Source of the DNA: CAZSMK01 sp964608095
GTDB taxonomy: Bacteria; Sumerlaeota; Sumerlaeia; MWCT01; JAGHBZ01
Assembly (NCBI GenBank): GCA_964608095.1
Contig: CAZSMK010000003.1
Location: 32,317-96,316, forward strand
Length of the DNA: 64,000 nucleotides
Direction: 5' to 3'
Below are positions 26,575 to 36,162 of this stretch, piece after piece; the first letter of the stretch is position 1, and every line of letters begins with the position of its first letter. Both the position numbers and the translations under genes were made by a program. The notes beneath the pieces were generated by a model. That model did not search any database, was not told the origin of the DNA, and saw only the letters and a program-made list of their open reading frames with translations.

Positions 26575-27711
26575 ATGATCTACTGGTTGTCAAAAATAGT
26601 GAGCGATGCGCTCCCTGAACTGAGTTTTTTAAGGATGCTGCGCTACATCTCTGTGCGTGCTGCGCTTGCTCTTCTTTTGGCATTCCTGATTTCCATCATA
26701 ATAGGACCGTACATCATTAGCAAACTCAGACAGCTCAAGCTCGGCGACTTGATACGACAAATCAAGAAACCCGACTGCCCGGACCTGTATGAGATGCACA
26801 AGACAAAAGAGGGGACGCCGACAATGGGAGGAGTCATTATTCTTTTCGCCTTACTCGTTTCCATTATCCTGTGTACACGGATTTTCTCCCCCCTGGTCAT
26901 TGGCGTTATGATAGTAACCCTGAGCCTTGGTTTGCTTGGCTTTGCGGATGACTACATAAAGATAGTAAAGAAAAAAAGGAAGGGAATAAAACCGCGTGTG
27001 AAGCTTTTTATCCAGATCGTAGTCGGTCTCGGGCTTGGTTTGTTTATGTACGTAACCGATTTCGGTACGTTCTATTCCCAGAAAGGGATAGGGGGAAACA
27101 CGCATCTGTGTTTCCCCTTCTTTAAGGATTTTTATCCTTTTCTCGGGATCTTTTTTATTCCCTACGTGGCGATAGTGCTTACGGCGACGGCAAACGCAGT
27201 AAATTTAACGGATGGACTGGACGGACTGGCAATCGGAATTACGATTGTGGTGAGTTTATGTTTCGGTATTGCAGCGTACCTGATAGGACGAACAGACTTT
27301 GCGCCCTATTTGATTCTGCCCCATGTTCCGGAAGCAGGCGAAGTAACGATCATACTGGCAGCGACAGTGGGTGCAGGACTTGGATTCTTGTGGTTCAATG
27401 CACATCCGGCGGATGTTTTTATGGGCGATACAGGGTCTCAAGCGCTTGGCGGCGTGGTCGGCTCGAGTGCCTTGCTTATTAAACAGGAATTCTTGTTGTT
27501 CATAATAGGAGGAATTTTCGTCCTCGAGGTGCTCTCGGTCATCATTCAAATTTTCTCGATGAAGACGCGCGGGACGCGCGTCTTTCTCATGACGCCATTA
27601 CACCATCACTTTGAGCGGAAGGGATGGCATGAGTCGAAAATTATTTGCCGCTTCTGGATTATTACGGGACTGCTTGCCCTGATCGGACTCAGTACATTGA
27701 AGATGAGATAA
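26575..27711 (+). CDS. mraY: Phospho-MurNAc-pentapeptide transferase
   Basis: 378 residues with about ten membrane helices. Family motifs are visible: KEGTPTMGG, FADDYIK, NAVNLTDGLDGLA and FMGDTGSQALGG, with PLHHHFE near the C-terminus. MraY links phospho-MurNAc-pentapeptide to undecaprenyl phosphate, making lipid I. Confidence 0.97.
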   Translation: MIYWLSKIVSDALPELSFLRMLRYISVRAALALLLAFLISIIIGPYIISKLRQLKLGDLIRQIKKPDCPDLYEMHKTKEGTPTMGGVIILFALLVSIILCTRIFSPLVIGVMIVTLSLGLLGFADDYIKIVKKKRKGIKPRVKLFIQIVVGLGLGLFMYVTDFGTFYSQKGIGGNTHLCFPFFKDFYPFLGIFFIPYVAIVLTATANAVNLTDGLDGLAIGITIVVSLCFGIAAYLIGRTDFAPYLILPHVPEAGEVTIILAATVGAGLGFLWFNAHPADVFMGDTGSQALGGVVGSSALLIKQEFLLFIIGGIFVLEVLSVIIQIFSMKTRGTRVFLMTPLHHHFERKGWHESKIICRFWIITGLLALIGLSTLKMR

Positions 27712-27719
27712 AAGGGAAG

Positions 27720-29141
27720 ATGAAATTATTGGAAAAAATAAAAGAATCGAAAGTGCTGATTTTGGGAGCCGGCTTGAGCGGGATGGGCGCAGCGCGTCTC
27801 CTCTCGTCTCAATCTATACCCTGTATTGTGGTAGATGAAGCGATTCCCGAGCGTTTAACTTCTCAGAGCGTTGAACTCGAACAACTTGGCGTTCCACTTT
27901 TTCATGGTACGGTACCTGAAGATATAATAAATGATATAACCCTAATGGTTCTGAGCCCGGGGATCCCGAGGTCACACCCATTATGTGCCTACGCTCGAAC
28001 ACACAATATTACCATAATCAGCGAACTGGAGCTGGGATATCAATTTGCTTCAGTACCCCTCATAGCAGTCAGCGGAACAAACGGCAAGACTACGACGACG
28101 TTTCTTATAGGCAAAATACTTCGCGATGCTGGTTATTTTGCAATAGAAGCGGGCAATATGGGCAGGGCGCTCTCCGACATCTGTATGAATCCCGGGGCGC
28201 AGAATGAAAAAAGTCTTCTGGTGGTCGAGGTCAGCAGCTTTCAGCTGGAATCCATAGTCGAGTTCGAGCCACGTGCCGCTGTGCTTTTGAACATTACCGC
28301 CGACCATCTCGATCGTTACAAGAACGTTACTGACTATGTCGCTGCGAAAAAGAATTTGTTGAGAAACCTCAAGGAGAACGATGTCCTCATCACGAATGCG
28401 GATGATGAGAGATGTGTTGAATTAGCGCGTGAAACATGTGTGGGGGTGATGTCTTTTTCGAGAAGCGCCGACACGGAATCCATGGTCTGGTATGAGGAGG
28501 GAAGAATTCTTGTCCGAGAAAACAAGGAATCATGGGAACTTTGCAAGACGGATGAGTTGAGATTGAGGGGTATGCACAACGTTGAAAATGTAATGGCAGC
28601 GTCGGCTGCCGCATTGGCGCTCGGAGTCGATAGGGATATTCTTCGGAACTCGGTGAAGGGCTTTTCTCCCCTCGAACACAGGCTCGAGTTCGTTGCATCC
28701 TTTGAGGGAGTCGAGTGTTACAACGACTCGAAATCAACGAACCTCGACTCGCTGGCGAAGGCGTTACATGCATTCGAGAAACCCATTATCCTTATATGCG
28801 GCGGAAAGAACAAGAATGAAGATTTCGGCGCGTTGACTTCTCTTGTAGCGCAAAAGGTGAAGATGGCAATAACAATCGGGGAAATGAGCGCCCACATACT
28901 GGATCGATGGTCTGACCGCCTCCTATGCTCGCCGGCAGAATCGATGGAACAGGCGGTCGGAATTGCTATGAAGTCGGCAGCGAAAGGTGACGTGATAGTG
29001 CTTTCGCCGGGGTGTCCGAGCTATGATTGGTACGAGAATTTCGAAGAACGGGGACAAGATTTCAAGGATCATGTCATGAGTTATCTTACGCGCAGTATGT
29101 GGCAAGAACCGGTGCGCGGAGCGAATAAATCCGGGCAATAG
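27720..29141 (+). CDS. murD: UDP-MurNAc-L-alanine:D-glutamate ligase
   Basis: 473 residues starting at the ATG at 27720, 8 bases after mraY with AAGGGA upstream; a longer frame would overlap mraY and adds nothing family-like. An N-terminal Rossmann-like motif (LILGAGLSGMGAARLL) is followed by the ATP loop GTNGKTTTT (119-127), VVEVSSFQLE, and a C-terminal YNDSKSTN. It adds D-Glu to UDP-MurNAc-L-Ala. Confidence 0.96.
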   Translation: MKLLEKIKESKVLILGAGLSGMGAARLLSSQSIPCIVVDEAIPERLTSQSVELEQLGVPLFHGTVPEDIINDITLMVLSPGIPRSHPLCAYARTHNITIISELELGYQFASVPLIAVSGTNGKTTTTFLIGKILRDAGYFAIEAGNMGRALSDICMNPGAQNEKSLLVVEVSSFQLESIVEFEPRAAVLLNITADHLDRYKNVTDYVAAKKNLLRNLKENDVLITNADDERCVELARETCVGVMSFSRSADTESMVWYEEGRILVRENKESWELCKTDELRLRGMHNVENVMAASAAALALGVDRDILRNSVKGFSPLEHRLEFVASFEGVECYNDSKSTNLDSLAKALHAFEKPIILICGGKNKNEDFGALTSLVAQKVKMAITIGEMSAHILDRWSDRLLCSPAESMEQAVGIAMKSAAKGDVIVLSPGCPSYDWYENFEERGQDFKDHVMSYLTRSMWQEPVRGANKSGQ

Positions 29142-29172
29142 ATTTTTAAAAGATAGAGAGAACGCAGTGTAG

Positions 29173-30369
29173 GTGAACAAGGTGCTTTCGAGATTAAATA
29201 ACACATTGGCATTATTTGTGATCGCCCTTTGCCTTATGGGTGTCGGGCTTGTCATGGTCTATAGCACTGCAGCGGCAATGACCGTAAAGGGTTCAATGGC
29301 ACCCGATTTTAAATCCTTTCCACCTGAATTGCCTTCTCTAAGAAATTCGTTTCATAGCACCTATTACCTTGTGCGACAGGCTATGTGGATCGGCGCCGCT
29401 ATCGCCCTCATTTTACTCTTTTATACATTCAAACAGGAAAGTCTTTTTGCCATAAGCATTGTCTTGTTGGGTATTTCTATCGTGATGCTCACACTGGTAC
29501 TTGTTCCCGGTTTTGGTGTCAGGACTCGTGGAGCGACTCGCTGGTTACGCCTTCCTTTAGGACTCAGGTTACAGCCTTCCGAGATAGCGAAGGTTGCGGT
29601 AGTGTTGTTTACGGCTGTTCAATTGAGCCGTATCAAGCAGGAGAATCTCAACCGGTTGACACGAGGTGTCCCTGTTCTGCTTGCTCCGTTGGGGGTGGTT
29701 GGCGCTTTGATGTTAAAGGAACCCGATTTCGGAGGCACCCTTGTTATAGGCTTTATTGTTTTCGCTCTTCTTTATGCAGGTGGGATTAAAATACGACATC
29801 TCATTCTGGTAGGTATCGTTGCGGGTTTGCTTGTATCGCCTCTGGTTCTAAGCTCGAGGTATCGCCGCGAACGTATTCTCGCTTTTGTTTACCCTGAACG
29901 ATACGAACAACATGCCAATTGGCAGTTGAATCAGTCCTTGATAGCGCTCGGGTCGGGTGGTGTTTTTGGTCGTGGTCTTGGTGAGAGCGCCCAGAAATAC
30001 CATTTCCTCAGCGAAGCGCATACCGATTTTATTTTTTCGATCATTGGTGAGGAAATGGGCTTTACGGGAAGTATGGCGGTGATAATTCTATTCGTGGCTT
30101 TTCTGGTCGTTGGTCTTCGGATTGCGTTTACGAGTCCCACTCCCCGAGGGAGCCTGATCGCATTGGGTATGACGCTTATGATCCTGATTCCTACGCTCAT
30201 AAACATGATGGTGGCGACGAAGAGCGGTCCCGCAAAAGGACTTGCATTGCCCTTCATTAGTTACGGTGGTTCTTCGCTTATCGCCAATGCGATTGCAGTG
30301 GGCGTTCTCATGAATATTTCAAGGAATTGTGAGTTGATAGGGGCACGTCAAAAGCGGAGGCGTGCATGA
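29173..30369 (+). CDS. ftsW: Septal peptidoglycan glycosyltransferase FtsW (SEDS)
   Basis: 398 residues, GTG start at 29173. There are about ten membrane helices; SEDS motifs include GATRWLRLPLGLRLQPSEIAK, KEPDFGGT, LIALGSGGVFGRGLGES and HTDFIFSIIGEEMG. It polymerises lipid II at the septum with the PBP encoded at 21508. The loop between the first two helices (after VYSTAAAMT) is about 40 residues, somewhat longer than in E. coli. Confidence 0.96.
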   Translation: MNKVLSRLNNTLALFVIALCLMGVGLVMVYSTAAAMTVKGSMAPDFKSFPPELPSLRNSFHSTYYLVRQAMWIGAAIALILLFYTFKQESLFAISIVLLGISIVMLTLVLVPGFGVRTRGATRWLRLPLGLRLQPSEIAKVAVVLFTAVQLSRIKQENLNRLTRGVPVLLAPLGVVGALMLKEPDFGGTLVIGFIVFALLYAGGIKIRHLILVGIVAGLLVSPLVLSSRYRRERILAFVYPERYEQHANWQLNQSLIALGSGGVFGRGLGESAQKYHFLSEAHTDFIFSIIGEEMGFTGSMAVIILFVAFLVVGLRIAFTSPTPRGSLIALGMTLMILIPTLINMMVATKSGPAKGLALPFISYGGSSLIANAIAVGVLMNISRNCELIGARQKRRRA

Positions 30370-30402
30370 TTTTGAATCAAAGAAGGTTTGCGTTAGAACG
30401 GA

Positions 30403-31542
30403 ATGGATGATGGTCACAAAGGAAAGAAAGGCATAGTAATCGTGGCAGGAGGAACAGGAGGACATATAATGCCGGCGATCGCTATCGGTGAAGCGCTGTT
30501 GAGACAGAGCCCTTCCGTGCCGTTGTTGTATCTCTGCGGTTCCAAACCGATTGAACGCGGTATGTATGAACGTTTTGGCATCCAACCGGTTTCCTTGTCC
30601 GTAATGCCCTTATACCGAAGTGTGCGCTCGCGGATTGCGGGCGGAGTGCGCCTTATGCACTCTTTCGGTCAATCAGTCGGCTTGTTACGAAGAAGAGGTG
30701 GAGTTGTTCTGGGAATGGGCAGTTATGTCTCAGCGCCGGTCCTTGCTGCGGCGCGCCTGCTCCGTATTCCTTACTATGTGCATGAGCAGAATTCGGTGCC
30801 GGGCAAAACAAATCGTTTTTTTGCACGCGCTGCACAGACATTCTTTTGCTCCTACAGAATGACCGACGAAGCCTTGAATGGTATCAGGACATGCACGGTC
30901 GGGGCGCCGGTTCGTTCCTCACTGACAGGGGCAAATCCGCAACAGGGAAGAGCCTTTTTTGAAATAGCGGAACAAGAAGCGGTGCTTTTAGTGATAGGCG
31001 GAAGTCAGGGAGCACAGTTCTTGAATCATTTCACGTTAGCCACGCTCGAGGAAATAAACAAGAGCCTCTCGGCTCAAAAGCGACGCGTACACGTAATCTG
31101 GAGTACGGGTGGAACAAATGAAGAAGAATGCAGAAAGGAATTAGAAGGAACAGAGTTAGGGCAGATAAGAGTCAGCCTATTTCCCTTTATAGAGAGGATG
31201 GATATGGCGTATGCCGCAGCGGATGTTGCGTTATGCAGGGCGGGAGCATCAACACTGGCTGAACTTTCAGCAATGCGAGTGCCGGCGGTACTTATACCGT
31301 TGCCTTATGCACGGGACAATCATCAATACTACAACGCACGCGCCTATGTGGATGCGGGCGCCGCTCTTATGTATGAACAATCCTCTGCTGATCCTCATAA
31401 AGTGGCAGATACACTGGTGAATTTACTTTTCTCGCCGGAGCGCAGGGCGGAGATGGCTAAGGGAGCGGCGAGGATGGATAAGCCGGATGCTGCGGAACGA
31501 ATTGCGAATGCACTCTATCAAGAGATTAAAAATCAGGGGTAG
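30403..31542 (+). CDS. murG: Undecaprenyl-PP-MurNAc-pentapeptide GlcNAc transferase
   Basis: 379 residues with GGTGGH at 16-21, VHEQNSVPGKTNR, GGSQGA and CRAGASTLAEL. MurG converts lipid I to lipid II on the inner face of the membrane. The ATG at 30403 has only a distant AGAAGG; the short N-terminal DDGHKGKK is hydrophilic and may be trimmed in other annotations. Confidence 0.96.
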   Translation: MDDGHKGKKGIVIVAGGTGGHIMPAIAIGEALLRQSPSVPLLYLCGSKPIERGMYERFGIQPVSLSVMPLYRSVRSRIAGGVRLMHSFGQSVGLLRRRGGVVLGMGSYVSAPVLAAARLLRIPYYVHEQNSVPGKTNRFFARAAQTFFCSYRMTDEALNGIRTCTVGAPVRSSLTGANPQQGRAFFEIAEQEAVLLVIGGSQGAQFLNHFTLATLEEINKSLSAQKRRVHVIWSTGGTNEEECRKELEGTELGQIRVSLFPFIERMDMAYAAADVALCRAGASTLAELSAMRVPAVLIPLPYARDNHQYYNARAYVDAGAALMYEQSSADPHKVADTLVNLLFSPERRAEMAKGAARMDKPDAAERIANALYQEIKNQG

Positions 31543-31555
31543 AAAGGAATGACGT

Positions 31556-32968
31556 ATGCTTTGTTGTGACAGGATTCATTTTATCGGTATCGGAGGCGTA
31601 GGAATGAGTGGCCTTGCTTGGGTACTTGCACGGCAGGGAAAGCGAGTCACGGGATCGGATATCGCCGAGAATTCTCTAACCCGTCGTTTACTTGACGCCG
31701 GCATCAAAGTGTTTATCGGACATGATGCCGCGAATCTTGGTGATGCGGAACTGGTGATCATCTCGTCGGCAATCAAGGAGAATAATCCCGAGCTTCGGAT
31801 AGCGCAGGAAAAGGGAATCCCTATCCGGCATCGGTCGCAACTCCTTGCGGAGATCGTCAATGTCAAACGTGGTATCGCCATCAGCGGAACTCATGGCAAA
31901 ACCACCACTACCTCAATGGTGTCCATGGTTCTCAAGGAGGCGGGTCTCGAGCCGACTATTTTTATCGGAGCGGAGCTTGAAGATGTAGGTGGAAATGCAG
32001 AGTCGGGAGTGGGTGATTTTGTAATTGCCGAGGCGGATGAAAGTGACGGGTCGCTGCTTAATCTTGAACCCGAGATTGCGATCATCACGAATATCGAAGC
32101 CGAGCATCTCGATTTTTACCGTGACTTTGAACACGAAATCCAGGTCTTTTCACAATTCGCCGCAAGGGTCAAGGAGGAGGGCGTCATAGTCATTTCGCTC
32201 GATGACTATGGGACGTGCCGTATTATCGATTGTGTCGACCGCTGTTTTATCACCTATTCCGTGCGTGATCCCGAAGCTGACATTCTCGCTGCAGACATCA
32301 GGCTGAATCCATGGAGCTCGGAGTATATGTGCGTTTATAAGGGCGAATTATATGGGAAGGTGCAGTTGTCCGTTCCGGGGCTACATAACGTTTCTAATTC
32401 CCTTGCCGCCCTGGGGGTCGGACTGGAACTCGGTCTCGAGTTCGACTCTATTTCAGAGTCGCTCTATAGGTTTCATGGCGCCTCGAGGCGCTTTCAAATA
32501 AAAGGTTCTGCAAGGGGCATAACTATAATCGACGATTATGCACATCATCCGACAGAGGTATCAGCGACATTGAAGGCAGCCAGGAGAGTGGCTGCTGCGC
32601 AGGGTGGCAGGGTGATTAGTGTGTTTCAGCCGCATCGATTTAGTCGAACACTACATCTCGGGCAAGAGTTCGGCGCTGCATTTGACCACGCAGACGTCGT
32701 GCTCGTCACGGATGTCTATCCCGCCGGTGAACATCCTATTGAAGGAATCACCGGTGAGATAATTGTCAAAGCCCTCCAGCAACATAATCATCCTCAAGCG
32801 CTGTATTGTCCCGCGATTGAGGATATCGAAGATGTAGTTATGCCCCTGCTGAAAGAAAACGATGTACTCATGACGATGGGAGCAGGAAACATTTGGGCGG
32901 TCGGAGAAAAACTTATATCTCTTCTTAGTATTCAGGAGGGAAAGGAGCGTGTACACATACAACCATGA
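31556..32968 (+). CDS. murC: UDP-MurNAc:L-alanine ligase
   Basis: 470 residues with the Rossmann motif GIGGVGMSGLA, the ATP loop GTHGKTTTT (111-119), EADESDGS and DDYAHHPTE. It adds the first amino acid of the stem peptide. AAAGGA lies 7 bases before the ATG. The TGA stop overlaps the ATG of murB by four bases. Confidence 0.97.
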   Translation: MLCCDRIHFIGIGGVGMSGLAWVLARQGKRVTGSDIAENSLTRRLLDAGIKVFIGHDAANLGDAELVIISSAIKENNPELRIAQEKGIPIRHRSQLLAEIVNVKRGIAISGTHGKTTTTSMVSMVLKEAGLEPTIFIGAELEDVGGNAESGVGDFVIAEADESDGSLLNLEPEIAIITNIEAEHLDFYRDFEHEIQVFSQFAARVKEEGVIVISLDDYGTCRIIDCVDRCFITYSVRDPEADILAADIRLNPWSSEYMCVYKGELYGKVQLSVPGLHNVSNSLAALGVGLELGLEFDSISESLYRFHGASRRFQIKGSARGITIIDDYAHHPTEVSATLKAARRVAAAQGGRVISVFQPHRFSRTLHLGQEFGAAFDHADVVLVTDVYPAGEHPIEGITGEIIVKALQQHNHPQALYCPAIEDIEDVVMPLLKENDVLMTMGAGNIWAVGEKLISLLSIQEGKERVHIQP

Positions 32969-33885
32969 TTACACAACAACCCATATTACGAGATAGGGAG
33001 CTCGAGATATACGAAAACGTAAGCTTGAGCCCCTATAACTCGATGAGATTACCCGCCCGGGGTGTCTTCTTAGCCGTAGCACACTCTAATGAGGCGGTCG
33101 CCCGAGCCATGGAATTTGCAGATAGACTCTACATTCCATGGGCGCTGCTCGGCGGTGGATCAAACGTGGTTTTCGGCGAGGAGCAAATCAACACACTGTT
33201 CATTAAACTCGGTAGCGAGTTCGACTATATTTTGAACGGCGAAACAGATATGTTGCGAATCGGCGCAGGAACTCCACTTGGTCAACTTGTTTCCTACTCT
33301 GTTAACCATAGTCTGAAAGGGCTCTCCTCGTTATGGGGAATCCCGGGGACAGTGGGAGGCGCAGTTGCCGGAAACGCAGGCGCACTCCAGAACTCGATCT
33401 GCGAATTTGTTCATGGCGCAACAGTCCTGGATCAAAACCAACGACTAAGACGCCTCAACTCTTCTGAGTTTAGCTACGGATACCGCCATTCTACCTTGAG
33501 CGAGTACGCCATACTTGAAGTCCAGATAAGGTACGAAGTTTCCGAGCCCGAAGAGATTGAAGAAACGCTTCAACACACTCGGCTACTTCGCAACCGGTAT
33601 CCGGTACTCGGGAGTGAACCGTCAGCAGGGTGTATTTTTAGAAATCCCCCGGAGGACAGTGCAGGAAGATTGATAGAATCAGCCGGAATGAAAGGAGCGC
33701 GAGTAGGAGGCGCCATGGTCTCTGAGAAGCACGCGAATTTCATTGTCAATTCCGGCGGCGCTACACCCGGCGAAGTCATGAACCTGATTCAGATGATTCA
33801 ATCCAGGGTGAGCGCACTGTTTAAAGTCAACCTTGAACCCGAAGTCAAGATTTTCAGCGCCGGTTGTATTGAAATAGGAGCGTAA
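32965..33885 (+). CDS. murB: UDP-N-acetylenolpyruvoylglucosamine reductase
   Basis: 306 residues with the FAD-binding LGGGSNVVF, SLWGIPGTVGGAVAGNAGA, YRHSTL, AGCIFRNPP and the catalytic Glu region EPEVKIFSAG. The short C-terminal form is the type IIb-like class. It reduces enolpyruvyl-UDP-GlcNAc to UDP-MurNAc. It is coupled to murC by an ATGA overlap, a common dcw variant. Confidence 0.96.
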   Translation: MITQQPILRDRELEIYENVSLSPYNSMRLPARGVFLAVAHSNEAVARAMEFADRLYIPWALLGGGSNVVFGEEQINTLFIKLGSEFDYILNGETDMLRIGAGTPLGQLVSYSVNHSLKGLSSLWGIPGTVGGAVAGNAGALQNSICEFVHGATVLDQNQRLRRLNSSEFSYGYRHSTLSEYAILEVQIRYEVSEPEEIEETLQHTRLLRNRYPVLGSEPSAGCIFRNPPEDSAGRLIESAGMKGARVGGAMVSEKHANFIVNSGGATPGEVMNLIQMIQSRVSALFKVNLEPEVKIFSAGCIEIGA

Positions 33886-33891
33886 ACTGAT

Positions 33892-34746
33892 ATGGCGTTT
33901 TACTGGAACAAACAATCTGAAGTAGACAACCTGTTACGGGGAAGGAAGAAAAAGAGGGTGCGTCGTCCACGTCGCGCTTCGCTCTACCAACGACTCAAAG
34001 ATGGATTTTTTGCTTTTCTCCGGTTGTGTGCCATTCTCGTTATTGTTGGAATAACTGGATTCGTCGCAAGGTCCTTCTATTTCTTCCTTCTCGAATCCAA
34101 TTATTTCCGTATCAATGAAGTCATAATTCATGGTGTCGGTTCAGATGTCCAGCGTGAGATCGAACATATCATAGGCTCGAAATATCTTCTGGAAGAGAAT
34201 ATATTCAAAGTCTCTGCTGCTTCTATGGAGAGTATGCTGAGGGGGAAAATGCCGCAGCTCGGTAACGTCGAGGTAAAAAAACTCTATCCCTCGAAGATAA
34301 TTATAAGCGCGAGGGAACGCAAACCTTTCATGTATGTAGGAACCAGGGACATATTCAAGGTGGATAGTGAAGGCGTGGTAATTGCACAGGTTTCCTGTGG
34401 GCAACAGGAGGTGCCGGACTTACCGTTTCTAACGGGGGTAGCCCCGGCGGATGTAAAGCTCGGTGAAGCGATCGAGGATGATCTTGCCGTGTGCGCCCTG
34501 GAGGTTCTTATGATTCTCAAGCGCGCTAATCCGGGTCTTTATGAGGAGGTCTCAGAGATCAATGTAGATTCACAAAAGGGATTGACGATAGTCCTGCTCA
34601 ATAATGTGCATATCAAACTCAAGCCGAGGGAATTGAGAAAGCAACTTGCTGCCCTTGATACGTTTATTCGCAGGATAGGCGACACCGGCGCCATTGCTTA
34701 TGCCGATTTCCGATTCAACGATCAGATAGTCTATTCGCCGAGATAA
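33892..34746 (+). CDS. ftsQ: Cell division protein FtsQ/DivIB
   Basis: 284 residues: a basic cytoplasmic segment (GRKKKRVRRPRRAS), one membrane helix (about 38-60), a POTRA domain (YFRINEVIIHGVGSDVQREI) and the FtsQ beta domain. FtsQ links the early and late division proteins. It starts 6 bases after murB and precedes ftsA by 23 bases. Confidence 0.93.
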   Translation: MAFYWNKQSEVDNLLRGRKKKRVRRPRRASLYQRLKDGFFAFLRLCAILVIVGITGFVARSFYFFLLESNYFRINEVIIHGVGSDVQREIEHIIGSKYLLEENIFKVSAASMESMLRGKMPQLGNVEVKKLYPSKIIISARERKPFMYVGTRDIFKVDSEGVVIAQVSCGQQEVPDLPFLTGVAPADVKLGEAIEDDLAVCALEVLMILKRANPGLYEEVSEINVDSQKGLTIVLLNNVHIKLKPRELRKQLAALDTFIRRIGDTGAIAYADFRFNDQIVYSPR

Positions 34747-34769
34747 AAGAAAGGTGTAACGCAGTAATC

Positions 34770-36041
34770 ATGACGAAGAAGAAGCGGAAAATAATTACGG
34801 GTCTTGACATAGGAACGACAAAGATTTGCGCCATAATAGGCGAGCCGGACCCGGCGACGCGTGATATTAAAATTCTCGGCTTGGGTTCCACTCCCTCAAA
34901 AGGCCTCAAGCGCGGTATGGTCATAGATATAGACGATACGGTGGATTCGGTGCGCCAGGCGATTTTTAAAGCTGAAGAACAAGCCGAAATTACGGTAAAA
35001 GACGTATTTGTCGGTCTCTCCGGTGAGCATATTACGAGCCACAACACCTCGGGCGCAATTGATGTAACCAATTCCGCCAAAGGAGTCAGCCGAACCGATA
35101 TCTCCCGGGCGATTGAAAAAGCCAAAAAGCTGACCACTCCCTTTGACCGAGAGATCATTCATTGCATTCCCCAGGAATTTATTTGCGACGATCAATCGGG
35201 AATAAGAAATCCACTGGACATCAGCTGTTCTCGCTTGGAAGTGAAGATGCATATCGTTACGGCGGCGGTAACTTCCGCTCAGAATTTAATCAGGTGCGTG
35301 CAACAGGCGGGATTCAGGGTTAAAGGGATGCTTCTTCAGTCACTTGCCTCTTCGCTGGCTGTATTATCCGAGGAAGAGAAAGATCTGGGAATCCTCCTAA
35401 TCGATATTGGCGGCGGCACCACGGATGTTGCACTTTTTTGCGACGGCAGCGTGCGCTATTCGACCGCCATCCCGTTTGCAGGCGATAATATCACGAACGA
35501 TATAAAACTGGGACTCAGGGTTCCGATATACGACGCCGAGAATATCAAGAAGAAGTATGGCTGCGCTCTTGCGTCCGTGATTGACCGCGACGAATCGTTC
35601 GAGATAAAGACCCGCTTGAACAATAATCCACTCAAGTTCAATCGAGGATACCTTGCGGAAGTGATTCAGTCACGGATGGAGGAGATTTTCTTGCTTGCCC
35701 GTGAACGGCTCGAAGAAAACGGATTATTGGACCATATAGTCGGGGGTGCAGTCTTGACCGGGGGGTCGTCCCTCATGGAGGGAATGACCCAGCTTGGGGA
35801 AAAAGTGTTTGAAGTTCCCGTACATCTGGGTGTACCCCGCGGTTTGAAAGGAATCTCGAGCGCAGTGGCAAGTCCTATTTATGCGACAGGAATCGGGCTT
35901 GTTATGCATGGCAACAGCGATACGGTCTTTCCCCGTATTCGTCCCCGCAACCTTTTCGCATGGTTATTGGATGTATTTCGGAGGTTTATCGATTGGGAAG
36001 TGTTCGGGCAAAATTGGCCCCCGACGAATGAGACGGGCTGA
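34770..36041 (+). CDS. ftsA: Cell division protein FtsA
   Basis: 423 residues of the actin-like fold: GLDIGTTKICAIIGE, the SHMA/1C domain, LIDIGGGTTDVALF and LTGGSSLMEGM. The C-terminal DVFRRFIDWEVFGQNW could form the amphipathic membrane-targeting helix. It tethers FtsZ to the membrane and recruits late division proteins. Confidence 0.96.
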   Translation: MTKKKRKIITGLDIGTTKICAIIGEPDPATRDIKILGLGSTPSKGLKRGMVIDIDDTVDSVRQAIFKAEEQAEITVKDVFVGLSGEHITSHNTSGAIDVTNSAKGVSRTDISRAIEKAKKLTTPFDREIIHCIPQEFICDDQSGIRNPLDISCSRLEVKMHIVTAAVTSAQNLIRCVQQAGFRVKGMLLQSLASSLAVLSEEEKDLGILLIDIGGGTTDVALFCDGSVRYSTAIPFAGDNITNDIKLGLRVPIYDAENIKKKYGCALASVIDRDESFEIKTRLNNNPLKFNRGYLAEVIQSRMEEIFLLARERLEENGLLDHIVGGAVLTGGSSLMEGMTQLGEKVFEVPVHLGVPRGLKGISSAVASPIYATGIGLVMHGNSDTVFPRIRPRNLFAWLLDVFRRFIDWEVFGQNWPPTNETG

Positions 36042-36162
36042 TTAAGCCTGAACCGATAGATAGAGAGGAAGAAAAAAGGACAGATGACATGCAACCGGTC
36101 ATAGCGCCGGCGGTTTCTGGACTTTTTTGAATATACAAAAATATTTTTTGGAGGTGAACCAC